DNA of 64,000 bases from the NCBI GenBank assembly GCA_009701885.1, contig WLJH01000006.1:1-64000 (forward strand), written 5' to 3'. This document shows positions 16,419 through 24,712 of this stretch, piece by piece. Position 1 is the first letter of the stretch. Every line of letters starts with the position of its first letter. Both the position numbers and the translations under genes were made by a program. Origin of the DNA: Actinomycetota bacterium (lineage in GTDB: Bacteria > Actinomycetota > Actinomycetes > Propionibacteriales > Nocardioidaceae). Below the pieces are notes generated by a model. The model was given only the letters and a program-made list of their open reading frames with translations. It was not told the origin of the DNA and made no database searches.

Positions 16419-17693
16419 TCACTGTGCCAGCCGCTCGCGACCCGTCCGGGCGAGCACCGCCGCGACGACCACGAACAGGGCCAGGGCCAGGGCGCCGTAG
16501 GACAGGGCGCCGTAGCCGGCGGCTCCGACGACCACGCCGGCAGCGCCACCCGCGGCGGCCGCGCCCAGGCCCATCAGCAGGTCGGCTGCACCCTGGACGT
16601 CGGCCCGGGCGTCCAGCGGGGCATGGTCGGCGATGAGGGTCGAGGCCGCGACGGTGGCGAAGGACCAGCCCAGGCCGAGCAGGAAGAGGCCGGAGAAGAT
16701 CTGCCACGAGCTGCCCTCCGGCGCCGCACCGGAGAGCAACAGGGACACGACGAGCAGTCCCCCGCCCGCACCCAGCACCGGTGCCCGGCCGACCCGGTCG
16801 GCGAGCCAGCCCACGACCGGGGAGAAGGCGAACATCCCGAGCACGTGCACGCTGATGACCACCCCGATGATGCGCAGCTCGGCGCCGCCGTGCTCCATGT
16901 GCAGCGGGGTCATCACCATCACCGCGACCATCGCCGCGTGGCTGCCCACCAGGCCGAGGACCGCGGCGACGAGGACGGGCCGCTCGACCAGGGCCGCCCG
17001 GACCCGGCCCCAGGACGTGCCCGGCGGCGGCTCGGTGCCCGCGCCGGCGACCTGGCGGGCCACCAGCAGCGGGTCGGGACGCAGCAGGGTGCCGACGACC
17101 AGCGCCGCCAGGAGCATGCCGACCGCCCCGACGAGGAACGGCCCGGTGAGCTCGGGCAGGTCCAGCGCGCGGGCCAGCGCCGCGGCGGGGCCGGTGAGGT
17201 TCGGCCCGGCGACGGCACCGATGGTGGTCGCCCAGACCACCACGGACAGCGCCCGGCCGCGGTGCAGCGGCTCGGCGAGGTCGGTGGCGGCGTACCGGGC
17301 CCCGCTGTTGGCCGCGGTCGTCGCGCCCAGGAGCAGCGCGCCCAGCAGGAGCAGCACCATCGACCCGACCGCACCGGCGACGACCGCGAGGACCGCGCCC
17401 GACGCGCCGAGGAGGTAGCCCGAGGCCAGCCCGATGCGACGGCCGCGACGGGTCATCACGCGAGCCAGGAGGTACGCCGCCACGGCCGCGCCGAGGACCT
17501 GGGCGGTCTGCGCGAGACCCGCCTGGCTCTCGCTGCCGGAGATGTCGCGGGCCAACAGCGAGGCGGTGGCGATCCCGATCGTGATGCCGACCGCGCCCAC
17601 GGCCTGGGTCAGCACCAGCACCCGCACGGTGCGGCGCTGCAGGGCCGCCTGGTCGATGGTCGCTGCGACGCCCGGGTCGGTGCCGGTGCTCAC
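16419..17693 (-). CDS. MFS transporter
   Basis: A 424-residue inner-membrane protein with about 12 helices, the MFS motif A-like loop RVMTRRGRRIGLASGY after helix 2 and a second one, GWLADRVGRAPVLG, in the second half. This is the arrangement of drug/metabolite exporters; the substrate is unknown. GTG at 17693 overlaps the DUF3046 stop by 4 nt. It sits between DUF3046 and MTA phosphorylase. Confidence 0.88.
   Translation of the reverse strand: MSTGTDPGVAATIDQAALQRRTVRVLVLTQAVGAVGITIGIATASLLARDISGSESQAGLAQTAQVLGAAVAAYLLARVMTRRGRRIGLASGYLLGASGAVLAVVAGAVGSMVLLLLGALLLGATTAANSGARYAATDLAEPLHRGRALSVVVWATTIGAVAGPNLTGPAAALARALDLPELTGPFLVGAVGMLLAALVVGTLLRPDPLLVARQVAGAGTEPPPGTSWGRVRAALVERPVLVAAVLGLVGSHAAMVAVMVMTPLHMEHGGAELRIIGVVISVHVLGMFAFSPVVGWLADRVGRAPVLGAGGGLLVVSLLLSGAAPEGSSWQIFSGLFLLGLGWSFATVAASTLIADHAPLDARADVQGAADLLMGLGAAAAGGAAGVVVGAAGYGALSYGALALALFVVVAAVLARTGRERLAQ
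16421..16426 (-). promoter_or_regulatory. Possible internal -10 for MTA phosphorylase
   Basis: Reads CACAGT on the minus strand, 7 nt before the ATG at 16413. It overlaps the end of the MFS gene; the match lacks the initial T of TAnnnT. Confidence 0.3.
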
Positions 17694-17884
17694 GCGAGGG
17701 TCGCCGGGAGGCCGAGGAAGCGGTGGACCTCGGCCCAGACCTCCTTGGGGGCGATGCCCGCGTCGAGCGCCTCCTGCGGCGTGCGGCCACCCAGCCCGGA
17801 GAGCACGGTCAGGGTCGCCCAGGACCGCGCCGAGGCGCCCCCGAGCGCGATGTCCATCCGCTCCCAGAACTCGGTGTGCCGCAC
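17690..17884 (-). CDS. DUF3046 family small protein
   Basis: A 64-residue protein of unknown function found across actinobacteria, commonly next to recA. It opens RHTEFWERMDIALG and ends GIAPKEVWAEVHRFLGLP, the usual family pattern. I place the start at GTG 17884 rather than at in-frame GTGs further upstream (17890, 17899) because family members start with M-R-x-T-x-FW and because CATGAT lies 6 nt before it. Here DUF3046 is about 8 kb from recA, with the transporter and glycosyltransferase genes in between. Confidence 0.8.
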   Translation of the reverse strand: MRHTEFWERMDIALGGASARSWATLTVLSGLGGRTPQEALDAGIAPKEVWAEVHRFLGLPATLA

Positions 17885-17890
17885 CGGCAC

Positions 17891-17896
17891 ATCATG
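17891..17896 (-). promoter_or_regulatory. -10 hexamer of DUF3046 gene
   Basis: Reads CATGAT on the minus strand, 6 nt before the GTG at 17884. It would also drive the MFS, MTAP and epimerase genes. Confidence 0.4.
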
Positions 17897-17926
17897 CACC
17901 GGCGCCCCAGCCCCGCCGCCGCGACG

Positions 17927-18739
17927 TCAGGTGAGGAGCAGCGTGTCGAGTCGCCTGCGGCACAGCAGCAGCCCGACCACCACCATGGCCACCAGGTAGA
18001 CCACCGAGACCGCGGAGGCCCAGGTGACGGCACCGGTCGTGAGCTCGCGGCACAGCACCACGCCGCGGTAGAGCGGGGTGGCCTCGACGACCCACCGCAC
18101 GACGCCGGGGTAGGCCGAGACGGGGAAGAAGGTCGCGGAGAACAGGAACATCGGCAGCGTGGCGAGGGTGACCAGCTCGAAGTCCTGCCACGAGCGCATC
18201 CAGGTGGTCAGCGCCATGCACACCGCGCCGAAGGCGGCCCCGATGAGCAGGGCGGCCGGCACGACCAGCACCGCCCACCAGGACGAGACCAGCCCCATCG
18301 CGAGCATCACCAGCAGGAAGCCGGCGGAGTAGATGCCGCCGCGCAGGAGCGACCACGACAGCTCGCCGCGGGCGATGTCGAGGGTGGTCAGCGGCGTGGC
18401 CAGCATCTGGTCGAAGAGCTTGTTGTACTTCAGCTTGAAGAAGAAGTTGAACGTCGAGTCCAGCACCGAGCCGTTCATCGCCGAGGCCGCCAGCATGCCG
18501 GGCGCGACGAACTCGGCGTACGGCACCGACTGGCCGTTGAACGTGAAGTCCCCGACCAGGGCGCCCACCCCGACGCCGATGCTGAAGAGGTAGAGCAGCG
18601 GCTCGAGGAAGCCGGTGGCGAAGATGTACCAGGCGCGGCGGTAGGCCAGGAAGTTGCGGTAAAGCAGCAGGCCGGTCGCCTCGCCGGCCGAGAGGCTGCG
18701 AGCAGTGGAGCGGCCGACCTCCGCGATCGTGACGGCCAT
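17927..18739 (-). CDS. ABC-2 type transporter permease (second)
   Basis: A 270-residue membrane protein with six helices and the ABC-2 family layout: N-terminal amphipathic stretch RNFLAYRRAWYIF, then GVGVGALVGDF, and the conserved ATPLTTLDIARGEL coupling region. With the permease at 18739 and the ATPase at 19566 it forms an exporter of the drug/lipid/polysaccharide type. ATG at 18739 shares one base with the upstream stop (TGATG). The substrate is unknown. Confidence 0.9.
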   Translation of the reverse strand: MAVTIAEVGRSTARSLSAGEATGLLLYRNFLAYRRAWYIFATGFLEPLLYLFSIGVGVGALVGDFTFNGQSVPYAEFVAPGMLAASAMNGSVLDSTFNFFFKLKYNKLFDQMLATPLTTLDIARGELSWSLLRGGIYSAGFLLVMLAMGLVSSWWAVLVVPAALLIGAAFGAVCMALTTWMRSWQDFELVTLATLPMFLFSATFFPVSAYPGVVRWVVEATPLYRGVVLCRELTTGAVTWASAVSVVYLVAMVVVGLLLCRRRLDTLLLT

Positions 18740-19566
18740 CAGACGACCATCCGTCGCTCGAGGCGGCGCAGCGCCCACCACCAGCCGAGCACCACCAGCC
18801 CACCGAGGTAGGCCACGTGCACCAGTGCCGGGCCGGCCTCCAGGGTCCCGAGGGTCAGCATCCGGGTCAGGTCGACCCCGTGCCACAGCGGCGTCAGCAC
18901 CGCGAGGGCCTCCAGCGGCTGGTCGAGGTTGGCGACCGGGAAGAAGGCACCGGAGAAGAGGAAGAGCGGGATCATCCCGAGCCGGAAGACCAGCGCGAAG
19001 GCGCTCTCGTCCTTCAGCCCGGCGGAGAAGGCGTAGATCGGCGCGGCGAACGCCAGGCCGATGAGCACCTGGGCAGGGAGGGCCAGCAGCACGCCCCACC
19101 ACGACTCGTGCACCCCGAACGGCGCCACGACCGCCAGGAAGACCGCGGCCGTCACCGCCACCCGGAAGGCGACGAACCCCAGGTGCGCCAGCACCACGTG
19201 GGGCACGGCCAGCGGCCCGGCGGTCATCGCGTAGTAGGTCTTGTGCCACTTGACCATGCCCATGACGGGGTAGGTCACCTCGCCGAAGACCGTGGTCATC
19301 GACTGCGCGGCGACCATGCCCGGCACCACGAAGGCGAGGTAGCCGGTCGCGCCCTCCAGCGTCGCCGGATCGGCCTCCACGAAGCCGCCCAGCAGCACGC
19401 CCATGGCCAGGACGTAGAGCAGCGGCACGACGAAGGAGGAGACCGCGCTCCCCCTCCACGTACGCCGGTAGGCGGTCGTCCAGTAGTCCAGCAGCCGCAG
19501 CGCCCCGTCGAGGGTGCTGCGCGGCGCGGTGCCCGGGCTACGGCTCCCGATCGGCTCGGTCGTCAT
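18739..19566 (-). CDS. ABC-2 type transporter permease (first)
   Basis: A 275-residue six-helix permease homologous to its downstream neighbour (shared features TAYRRTWRGS, YLAFVVPGMVAAQSMTT and FRLGMIPLFLFSGAFFPV). The two probably form a heterodimeric channel. The TGATG junctions on both sides indicate translational coupling with the ATPase and the second permease. Confidence 0.9.
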   Translation of the reverse strand: MTTEPIGSRSPGTAPRSTLDGALRLLDYWTTAYRRTWRGSAVSSFVVPLLYVLAMGVLLGGFVEADPATLEGATGYLAFVVPGMVAAQSMTTVFGEVTYPVMGMVKWHKTYYAMTAGPLAVPHVVLAHLGFVAFRVAVTAAVFLAVVAPFGVHESWWGVLLALPAQVLIGLAFAAPIYAFSAGLKDESAFALVFRLGMIPLFLFSGAFFPVANLDQPLEALAVLTPLWHGVDLTRMLTLGTLEAGPALVHVAYLGGLVVLGWWWALRRLERRMVV

Positions 19567-20516
19567 CAGTCGACCAGCGTCCGGCCGGTGAGCCGCAGGA
19601 AGACGTCCTCCAGCGTGGAGCGGCGCACCAGTGTCGCGATCGGCTCGAGCCCGCGCTCGTGCACCTTGGCCATCGTCTCCTCGCCGTCGTGGGTGTAGAG
19701 CAGCAGCCGGTCGGGCAGCACCTCGACCCGCTCGGCGAGGTCAGCGACGGACTCCGCGAGGGGCTCGTGCGTGCCGCCCTCGGCCGCGACCGGGAAGCGG
19801 AGCTCGGCGACCTCGCGGGTGGAGTGCTCGGCGATCAGCGCCAGCGGCGAGCCCTCGGCGACGATCAGCCCCTTGTCCATCACCACGAGCCGGTCGGTCA
19901 GCTGCTCGGCCTCGTCCATGTAGTGCGTGGTCAGCACCAGCGTGACGCCCTGCTGCTTGAGCCGGAAGAGCCGGTCCCACACGACGTGCCGGGCCTGCGG
20001 GTCCAGGCCCGTGGTCGGCTCGTCGAGCAGCAGCAGCTCGGGCGAGTTCACCAGCGAGCGGGCGATGGTCAGGCGCCGCTTCATGCCTCCCGAGAGGTCG
20101 TCGACCATGGCCTTCGCCTTGTCGGTGAGCTGGACGAACTCCAGCAGCTCCTCGACCTTCTCGCGCACCTCGGCCTTGGGCAGCCCGAAGTAGCGGCCGT
20201 AGACGAAGAGGTTCTCCCAGACCGTCAGCTCGGTGTCGAGGGTGTCCTCCTGCGGGCAGACCCCGATCCGGGCCCGGATCGCCGGCCCGTCGGTGGCGGG
20301 GTCCATCCCGAGGATGCGCAGCGTGCCGCCGCTGACCGGCGAGACCGCTGCGACCATCCGCATCGTCGAGGACTTGCCGGCGCCGTTGGGCCCGAGGAAC
20401 CCGAAGGCCTCCCCCGGGCGCACGTCGACGTCGATGCCGCGCACCGCCTCGAAGCCGCCGAAGGACTTGCGCAGGTCGGCCGCGTGGATCATCGACCCGG
20501 GTTCCGAGAGCGTCAC
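19566..20516 (-). CDS. ABC transporter ATP-binding protein
   Basis: The 316-residue ATPase of the exporter. It carries Walker A GPNGAGKSS, the signature DLSGGMKRRLTIARSL, Walker B LLLLDEPTTGLDP and the switch His in TTHYMDEAEQ. The C-terminal 90 residues are the extension usual in DrrA-type drug-export ATPases. GTG at 20516 is supported by TAGGGT 6 nt upstream; an ATG at 20492 (MIHAADLRK) is the alternative start. Confidence 0.93.
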   Translation of the reverse strand: MTLSEPGSMIHAADLRKSFGGFEAVRGIDVDVRPGEAFGFLGPNGAGKSSTMRMVAAVSPVSGGTLRILGMDPATDGPAIRARIGVCPQEDTLDTELTVWENLFVYGRYFGLPKAEVREKVEELLEFVQLTDKAKAMVDDLSGGMKRRLTIARSLVNSPELLLLDEPTTGLDPQARHVVWDRLFRLKQQGVTLVLTTHYMDEAEQLTDRLVVMDKGLIVAEGSPLALIAEHSTREVAELRFPVAAEGGTHEPLAESVADLAERVEVLPDRLLLYTHDGEETMAKVHERGLEPIATLVRRSTLEDVFLRLTGRTLVD

Positions 20517-20522
20517 GGCGTC

Positions 20523-20528
20523 ACCCTA
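20523..20528 (-). promoter_or_regulatory. -10 hexamer of ABC exporter operon (leaderless)
   Basis: TAGGGT on the minus strand, 6 nt before the GTG at 20516. It forms a compact 67-bp divergent promoter pair with the hexamer at 20571. Confidence 0.5.
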
Positions 20529-20570
20529 GGTCCTCGTGCGGACAGCCTCCCGCAGGCGGGGTCTCGCGGC

Positions 20571-20576
20571 TAGGTT
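20571..20576 (+). promoter_or_regulatory. -10 hexamer of membrane protein gene (leaderless)
   Basis: TAGGTT followed by 7 nt and GTG at 20584. Confidence 0.5.
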
Positions 20577-20583
20577 GACCGCC

Positions 20584-21297
20584 GTGACCGCGCTGACCCC
20601 CACCGACGACGACGCCGCCGTCCCCTCGTCCCGTGCCCCTCGGCAGGGGCTGTGGCCGCTGCTCGCCGTCCACGCCGGCCTGTTCGCCGGCGGTGCCGTG
20701 GTGCTCTCGCTCGACCCGCCGGCGCAGGGCTGGGGCGTGCTGGTCGTCGTGGCGGCGTACGTCGTCGCGCTGCTGCTCACCACCCGCGCGACCGGCCAGG
20801 CGGACCTGCACGCGCTCGCCGGCTTCCTCGTGCTCGTCTCACTCTTCCAGGTGCTGCCGGACTGGGTGCTGGCCGACGTGGTCGGGACGCTGGCCTTCCC
20901 CGACCGCGGAGGTCCCCGCTTCGACGACGTGATCCCGCTGGCGATGATGCTGATGTGGGTGGCGCCGCTCTTCATCGCGCTCTCCCTCAGCGGCGGCAGC
21001 GCGGCCCGCGCAGCGCTGCTGGCCGGACTGGTCTTCGCCGGCGCCGAGGTGCTCGCCCCGGCCCTCGGGCTCTGGGAGCCGGTCGGCGACACGACCCGGC
21101 TCCTCGGGGTGGCGGTGTACGTCGTGCCGGCCGAGGTCGCCCTGGGCTGGGCGGCGGCGACCGCCTTCGCGCTGGTGCGGCACCGGCCGCTCGCCGTGCG
21201 CGCCGGGGCGGCCCTCGCGGTGTCGACGTTCTACCTCGGCGCGCTGGTCCTGGCGCACTTCGTGATCGACGTGGCGGACTGGACCATCACGACCTGA
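20584..21297 (+). CDS. Seven-helix membrane protein, function unknown
   Basis: A 237-residue protein with a soluble N-terminus of about 20 residues and about seven transmembrane helices. The loop GTLAFPDRGGPRFDDVIPLAM between helices 3 and 4 and a Glu inside helix 5 (FAGAEVLAPALGLWEPVGD) are polar features that might be functional. I do not recognise the family. GTG at 20584 is chosen because of the leaderless promoter. It is followed by a separate promoter for the next gene. Confidence 0.7.
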   Translation: MTALTPTDDDAAVPSSRAPRQGLWPLLAVHAGLFAGGAVVLSLDPPAQGWGVLVVVAAYVVALLLTTRATGQADLHALAGFLVLVSLFQVLPDWVLADVVGTLAFPDRGGPRFDDVIPLAMMLMWVAPLFIALSLSGGSAARAALLAGLVFAGAEVLAPALGLWEPVGDTTRLLGVAVYVVPAEVALGWAAATAFALVRHRPLAVRAGAALAVSTFYLGALVLAHFVIDVADWTITT

Positions 21298-21320
21298 CAG
21301 CACGACCTGACAGCACGCCC

Positions 21321-21326
21321 TACGCT
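21321..21326 (+). promoter_or_regulatory. -10 hexamer of the triple-domain gene (leaderless)
   Basis: TACGCT followed by exactly 7 nt and the ATG at 21334. Confidence 0.55.
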
Positions 21327-21333
21327 CGCGGCC

Positions 21334-24279
21334 ATGCCCTCGCTGCCGCCGCCCGTGAAGCGCGCCACCGCGACCGTCAGGACGCTCGCCCCCGTCCTCG
21401 GCCAGACCGCGAAGGTGGTCGCCGGGGACCTCGTCGGGAAGGTCCTCCCCGGCGCTGGCGGCAGCGCCCCGACCTCCGACGTCGTGGTCCCCGAGCCCGC
21501 CGGCGTGGCCGACTACTCCCGCCGCGTGCAGGGCCAGCGGCACCTCGCGGCGGCCCCCGCCGACGTGGTGGAGCTGCTCGGCGACCTCGACCGGCTGCAC
21601 GAGTGGCTGGTGCTGCACCTGTCCTGGCGCGGCGAGCGGCCCGCCCGGATGGAGGTCGGCGCGACGCTGGTCCAGCAGATCTCGCTCATGGACATCCCGG
21701 CCCAGGCGCGGTGGACCGTCGAGCGTGCCGACGGGTCCGGCTTCGCACTGCGCGGCACCGGTCCGATGGGGATCACCGTGGGCCTGTGGGCCACCGTCGT
21801 GCCCGACGGCGCCGGGACGGTCGTGCGGATGGACGCCGCACTCGACGGCCCGCCGGTCAAGGGGCCCGTCGGGCTCACCGCCGTGCGCAGCGTCGAGGTC
21901 GCCCTGCGCGACTCCCTGGCGCTGCTGGCCGGGCTGCTCGAGGGCGGCGCGTCCGGGCGGCTGCGGGTCGCCGAGGAGCCGGTCGTGCACGAGCGCACGG
22001 GCACCCTGCTCGACCCGAGCACCCCGGTGGTCGTCGGCGTGGGGCAGGTCGTCCAGCGCACCCCCGACCTCGAGCACCCCGTCGAGCCGGTCGAGGCGAT
22101 GGTGCGGGCGCTGCGCGCCGCGGAGCAGGACGCCGGGGTGGAGGTGCTGCCGCGGGCCGACCTGGTCACCGCGGTGCCGAGCGCCTCGTGGACCTACGGC
22201 GACCAGGCCGGCCTGGTGGCCTCGCTGGTGGGCGCCGAGGACGCCGGGACCGTGCAGACCTCGCCGTACGGCGGGGACGGCGCGCAGCTGGCGATCAACG
22301 ACGCCGCCGCCCAGGTGGCGGCCGGGGCCGCTCAGGTCGTGCTGGTCTGCGGCGCGGAGGCCGGCGCCACTGTCGCCGCCCTCCAGGCGCAGGGCCGCGA
22401 GCCCGACTGGACCCGCCAGCCCGAGGACGCCGCCCCGGACCGGGTGATCGGGGTCGACCGCCCGGCCAACAACGAGGCCGAGACCGGCGTGGGCCTCGGT
22501 GCCCCGATCTACGTCTACGCCCTGCTGGAGTCCGCGCTGCGGGGCGCCTCCGGCGAGCAGGCCGAGGAGCACCTGCGCCGGATCGCCGACCTGTGGGCGC
22601 GGCACAGCGCCATCGCCGCCGACAACCCCTACGCCTGGGACCCGACCGTCCGCACCGCCGAGGAGGTCGCCACCCCGACCCCGGCCAACCGAGCGGTCTC
22701 CGGCGACTACACCAAGCTGATGTGCGCCAACCTCCAGGTCGACCTGGCGGCCGGCGTGGTCGTCACGAGCGTCGCCGCGGCCCGGGCCCTCGGGGTGCCG
22801 CAGGAGAAGTGGGTCTTCCTGCACGCCGGAGCCTCGGCCACCGACGAGTGGTTCGTCTCCGAGCGGGCCGACCTGGCCTCCTCCCCCGCCATCGCCGCGG
22901 CCGGCGCCGCTGTGCTCGAGCACGCCGGGATCACGGTCGACGACCTCGGTCCGGTCGACCTCTACTCCTGCTTCCCCGCCGCCGTGCAGCTCGGCGCAGC
23001 CGCGATCGGCCTGCCCTGGGACGACCCGGCGCGCCCGCTGTCGGTGACCGGCGGGCTCACGTCTGCCGGTGGACCCGGCAACGGCTACGGCCTGCACGCG
23101 GTGGCCACGATGGTCCCGACGCTGCGCGAGCGGCCCGGGGAGTACGGCCTGTCCAGCTCGCTGGGGTGGTACGCCACCAAGCACGCCCTGGGCGTCTACT
23201 CCGCCACCCCGCCGCAGCAGCGCTTCGCCCACCTCAAGCCCGCCTTCGACCGGCCGGCGCCGCGCCCGGTGCGCACCGAGCTCGACGGCGAGGCCGTCGT
23301 CGAGGCCGTCACGGTCTCCCACGACCGGGAGGGTCGCAGCGAGGGCGCGATCGTCTCGGCGATCGCACCCGACGGTGCCCGCGTGCTGCTGCGCCGCGAC
23401 TCCGACGAGGACCTCGCGCTGCTCACGGGCACGGACCCGCTGCGTCGTACGGTCCGGGAGGAGGGGGGCCGGCTCGTCCTCGGTGACGAGCGGGTCGACC
23501 TGCCCGAGGCACCGCCCGCGCCGCTGCGCACCCACCGCGAGGGCGATGGCGTCCTCGTGATCACCCTCGACCGGCCCGAGGTGCGCAACGCGATCGACCT
23601 GCGCACCGCCCGGCTGCTGGAGCGCGCCGTCGACGACGCCGAGGCCGACGACTCGGTACGGGTGCTGGTGCTGACCGGGGCCGGGCGCTCGTTCTGTGCC
23701 GGCATGGACCTGGCGAGCGCGGCGAAGGGGCAGTTCCCCGTCACCGAGCGCCGCGGCCCGCTGGGCCTCACGGCCGAGCCCCCGACCAAGCCCACCATCG
23801 CTGCGGTCGAGGGCGCTGCCCTGGCCGGCGGCTTCGAGCTGGCGCTGTGCGCCGACCTCGTCGTCGCCGCCGAGGACAGCACGTTCGGCCTGCCCGAGGT
23901 CAAGCGCGGCCTCCTCGCCGCCGCCGGCGGCCTGCTGCGCATCTCGACCCGGCTCCCCCGCGCCGTCGCGCTGGAGGTCGCGCTGGTCGGCGACGCGCTC
24001 CCCGCCTCCCGGATGCACGAGCTGGGCCTGGTCAACCGGGTCGTCGCTCCCGGCGACGCGCTGACCGTCGCACTCGACCTCGCCGCGAGCATCGCCGGCA
24101 ACGCCCCCCTCTCGGTGCGGGTCGGCAAGCGGGTGGTCGAGGAGGCCCCGACCTGGCCGGTCGAGGACGCCTTCACCCGCCAGAGCGAGCTGGCGTCCCC
24201 CGTGATCCTCAGCGACGACGCCAAGGAGGGCGTGGCCGCGTTCGCCGAGAAACGCGAGCCGCGCTGGACGGGTCGCTAG
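21334..24279 (+). CDS. SRPBCC - thiolase-like - enoyl-CoA hydratase fusion protein
   Basis: A single 981-residue open frame joins three units. Residues about 60-215 form an SRPBCC/polyketide-cyclase-like lipid-binding domain. From about 230 to 725 runs a thiolase-like (TLP1/SCP2-thiolase-type) domain with its extra C-terminal domain (EGAIVSAIAPDGARVLL). From 733 on is a crotonase domain with the oxyanion-hole motif ALAGGFELALCADLV and both catalytic glutamates, E835 and E855, 20 residues apart as in rat crotonase. In the thiolase-like part the nucleophile Cys region reads SPYGGDGAQLAIN (310-322): the catalytic Cys position is Gly, and the GHP motif is replaced by NGYGLH, so ordinary thiolysis is unlikely. 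The role is probably in CoA-ester metabolism of a fatty acid, sterol-like or polyketide substrate. No stop codon or frame change separates the parts. Confidence 0.85.
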   Translation: MPSLPPPVKRATATVRTLAPVLGQTAKVVAGDLVGKVLPGAGGSAPTSDVVVPEPAGVADYSRRVQGQRHLAAAPADVVELLGDLDRLHEWLVLHLSWRGERPARMEVGATLVQQISLMDIPAQARWTVERADGSGFALRGTGPMGITVGLWATVVPDGAGTVVRMDAALDGPPVKGPVGLTAVRSVEVALRDSLALLAGLLEGGASGRLRVAEEPVVHERTGTLLDPSTPVVVGVGQVVQRTPDLEHPVEPVEAMVRALRAAEQDAGVEVLPRADLVTAVPSASWTYGDQAGLVASLVGAEDAGTVQTSPYGGDGAQLAINDAAAQVAAGAAQVVLVCGAEAGATVAALQAQGREPDWTRQPEDAAPDRVIGVDRPANNEAETGVGLGAPIYVYALLESALRGASGEQAEEHLRRIADLWARHSAIAADNPYAWDPTVRTAEEVATPTPANRAVSGDYTKLMCANLQVDLAAGVVVTSVAAARALGVPQEKWVFLHAGASATDEWFVSERADLASSPAIAAAGAAVLEHAGITVDDLGPVDLYSCFPAAVQLGAAAIGLPWDDPARPLSVTGGLTSAGGPGNGYGLHAVATMVPTLRERPGEYGLSSSLGWYATKHALGVYSATPPQQRFAHLKPAFDRPAPRPVRTELDGEAVVEAVTVSHDREGRSEGAIVSAIAPDGARVLLRRDSDEDLALLTGTDPLRRTVREEGGRLVLGDERVDLPEAPPAPLRTHREGDGVLVITLDRPEVRNAIDLRTARLLERAVDDAEADDSVRVLVLTGAGRSFCAGMDLASAAKGQFPVTERRGPLGLTAEPPTKPTIAAVEGAALAGGFELALCADLVVAAEDSTFGLPEVKRGLLAAAGGLLRISTRLPRAVALEVALVGDALPASRMHELGLVNRVVAPGDALTVALDLAASIAGNAPLSVRVGKRVVEEAPTWPVEDAFTRQSELASPVILSDDAKEGVAAFAEKREPRWTGR

Positions 24280-24298
24280 TCCGTCACGGTCGGCACCG

Positions 24299-24712
24299 TC
24301 AGAGGTGGTCGGGGACGATCAGCGCGTCGGGGTCCTGACGCGGCGGCATGTGGGAGAGCACCTCCTGCACGAGCCCGACCCGGTGGTCGAGGTAGGCCTC
24401 GCGGTCCTCCTCGGGCTGGGCGTCCCAGGAGCCGTCGCCCTGGGAGCGGTCCCACTCGGCAGCCAGCAGCGGGGCCGCGACCTGCGCGACGGTCTCGTCG
24501 TCGTACTCCGCACGCGTGCCGGTCCCGACCACGACGTCTGGCAGCGCGACGAGCACCGGCAGCACCTGGTCGCCGACCAGCGTGAGGGTCTGGAAGCGCG
24601 CGAACTTCTCCATCCCGTCCCACAACGCCTGCGCCTGGTCGGGGTCCTCGGCCAGGGCGGCGCGGACGGCGCCCTGCAGCGCCGCGGTCATCTCGTGCTC
24701 GGTGAACCTCAC
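24299..24712 (-). CDS. Hypothetical protein
   Basis: A 137-residue acidic soluble protein that I do not recognise. It starts VRFTEHEMTAALQGAVRAAL and contains ALWDGMEKFARFQTLTLVGDQ and YLDHRVGLVQEVLSHMPP, with no transmembrane segment or metal motif. GTG at 24712 overlaps the methyltransferase stop by 4 nt, so the two are co-translated. The gene ends 19 nt from the end of the convergent fusion gene. Confidence 0.75.
   Translation of the reverse strand: MRFTEHEMTAALQGAVRAALAEDPDQAQALWDGMEKFARFQTLTLVGDQVLPVLVALPDVVVGTGTRAEYDDETVAQVAAPLLAAEWDRSQGDGSWDAQPEEDREAYLDHRVGLVQEVLSHMPPRQDPDALIVPDHL

Noticed and set aside
9671-17884. Mobile island between recA and DUF3046
   Set aside because: DUF3046 is usually next to recA, but no integrase, transposase, tRNA site or compositional change is visible, so the separation may simply be gene-order drift.
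17885-17899. Longer DUF3046 protein starting at GTG 17899 or 17890
   Set aside because: Family members begin at the M-R-x-T-x-FW segment, and the CATGAT -10 would lie inside the extended coding sequence.
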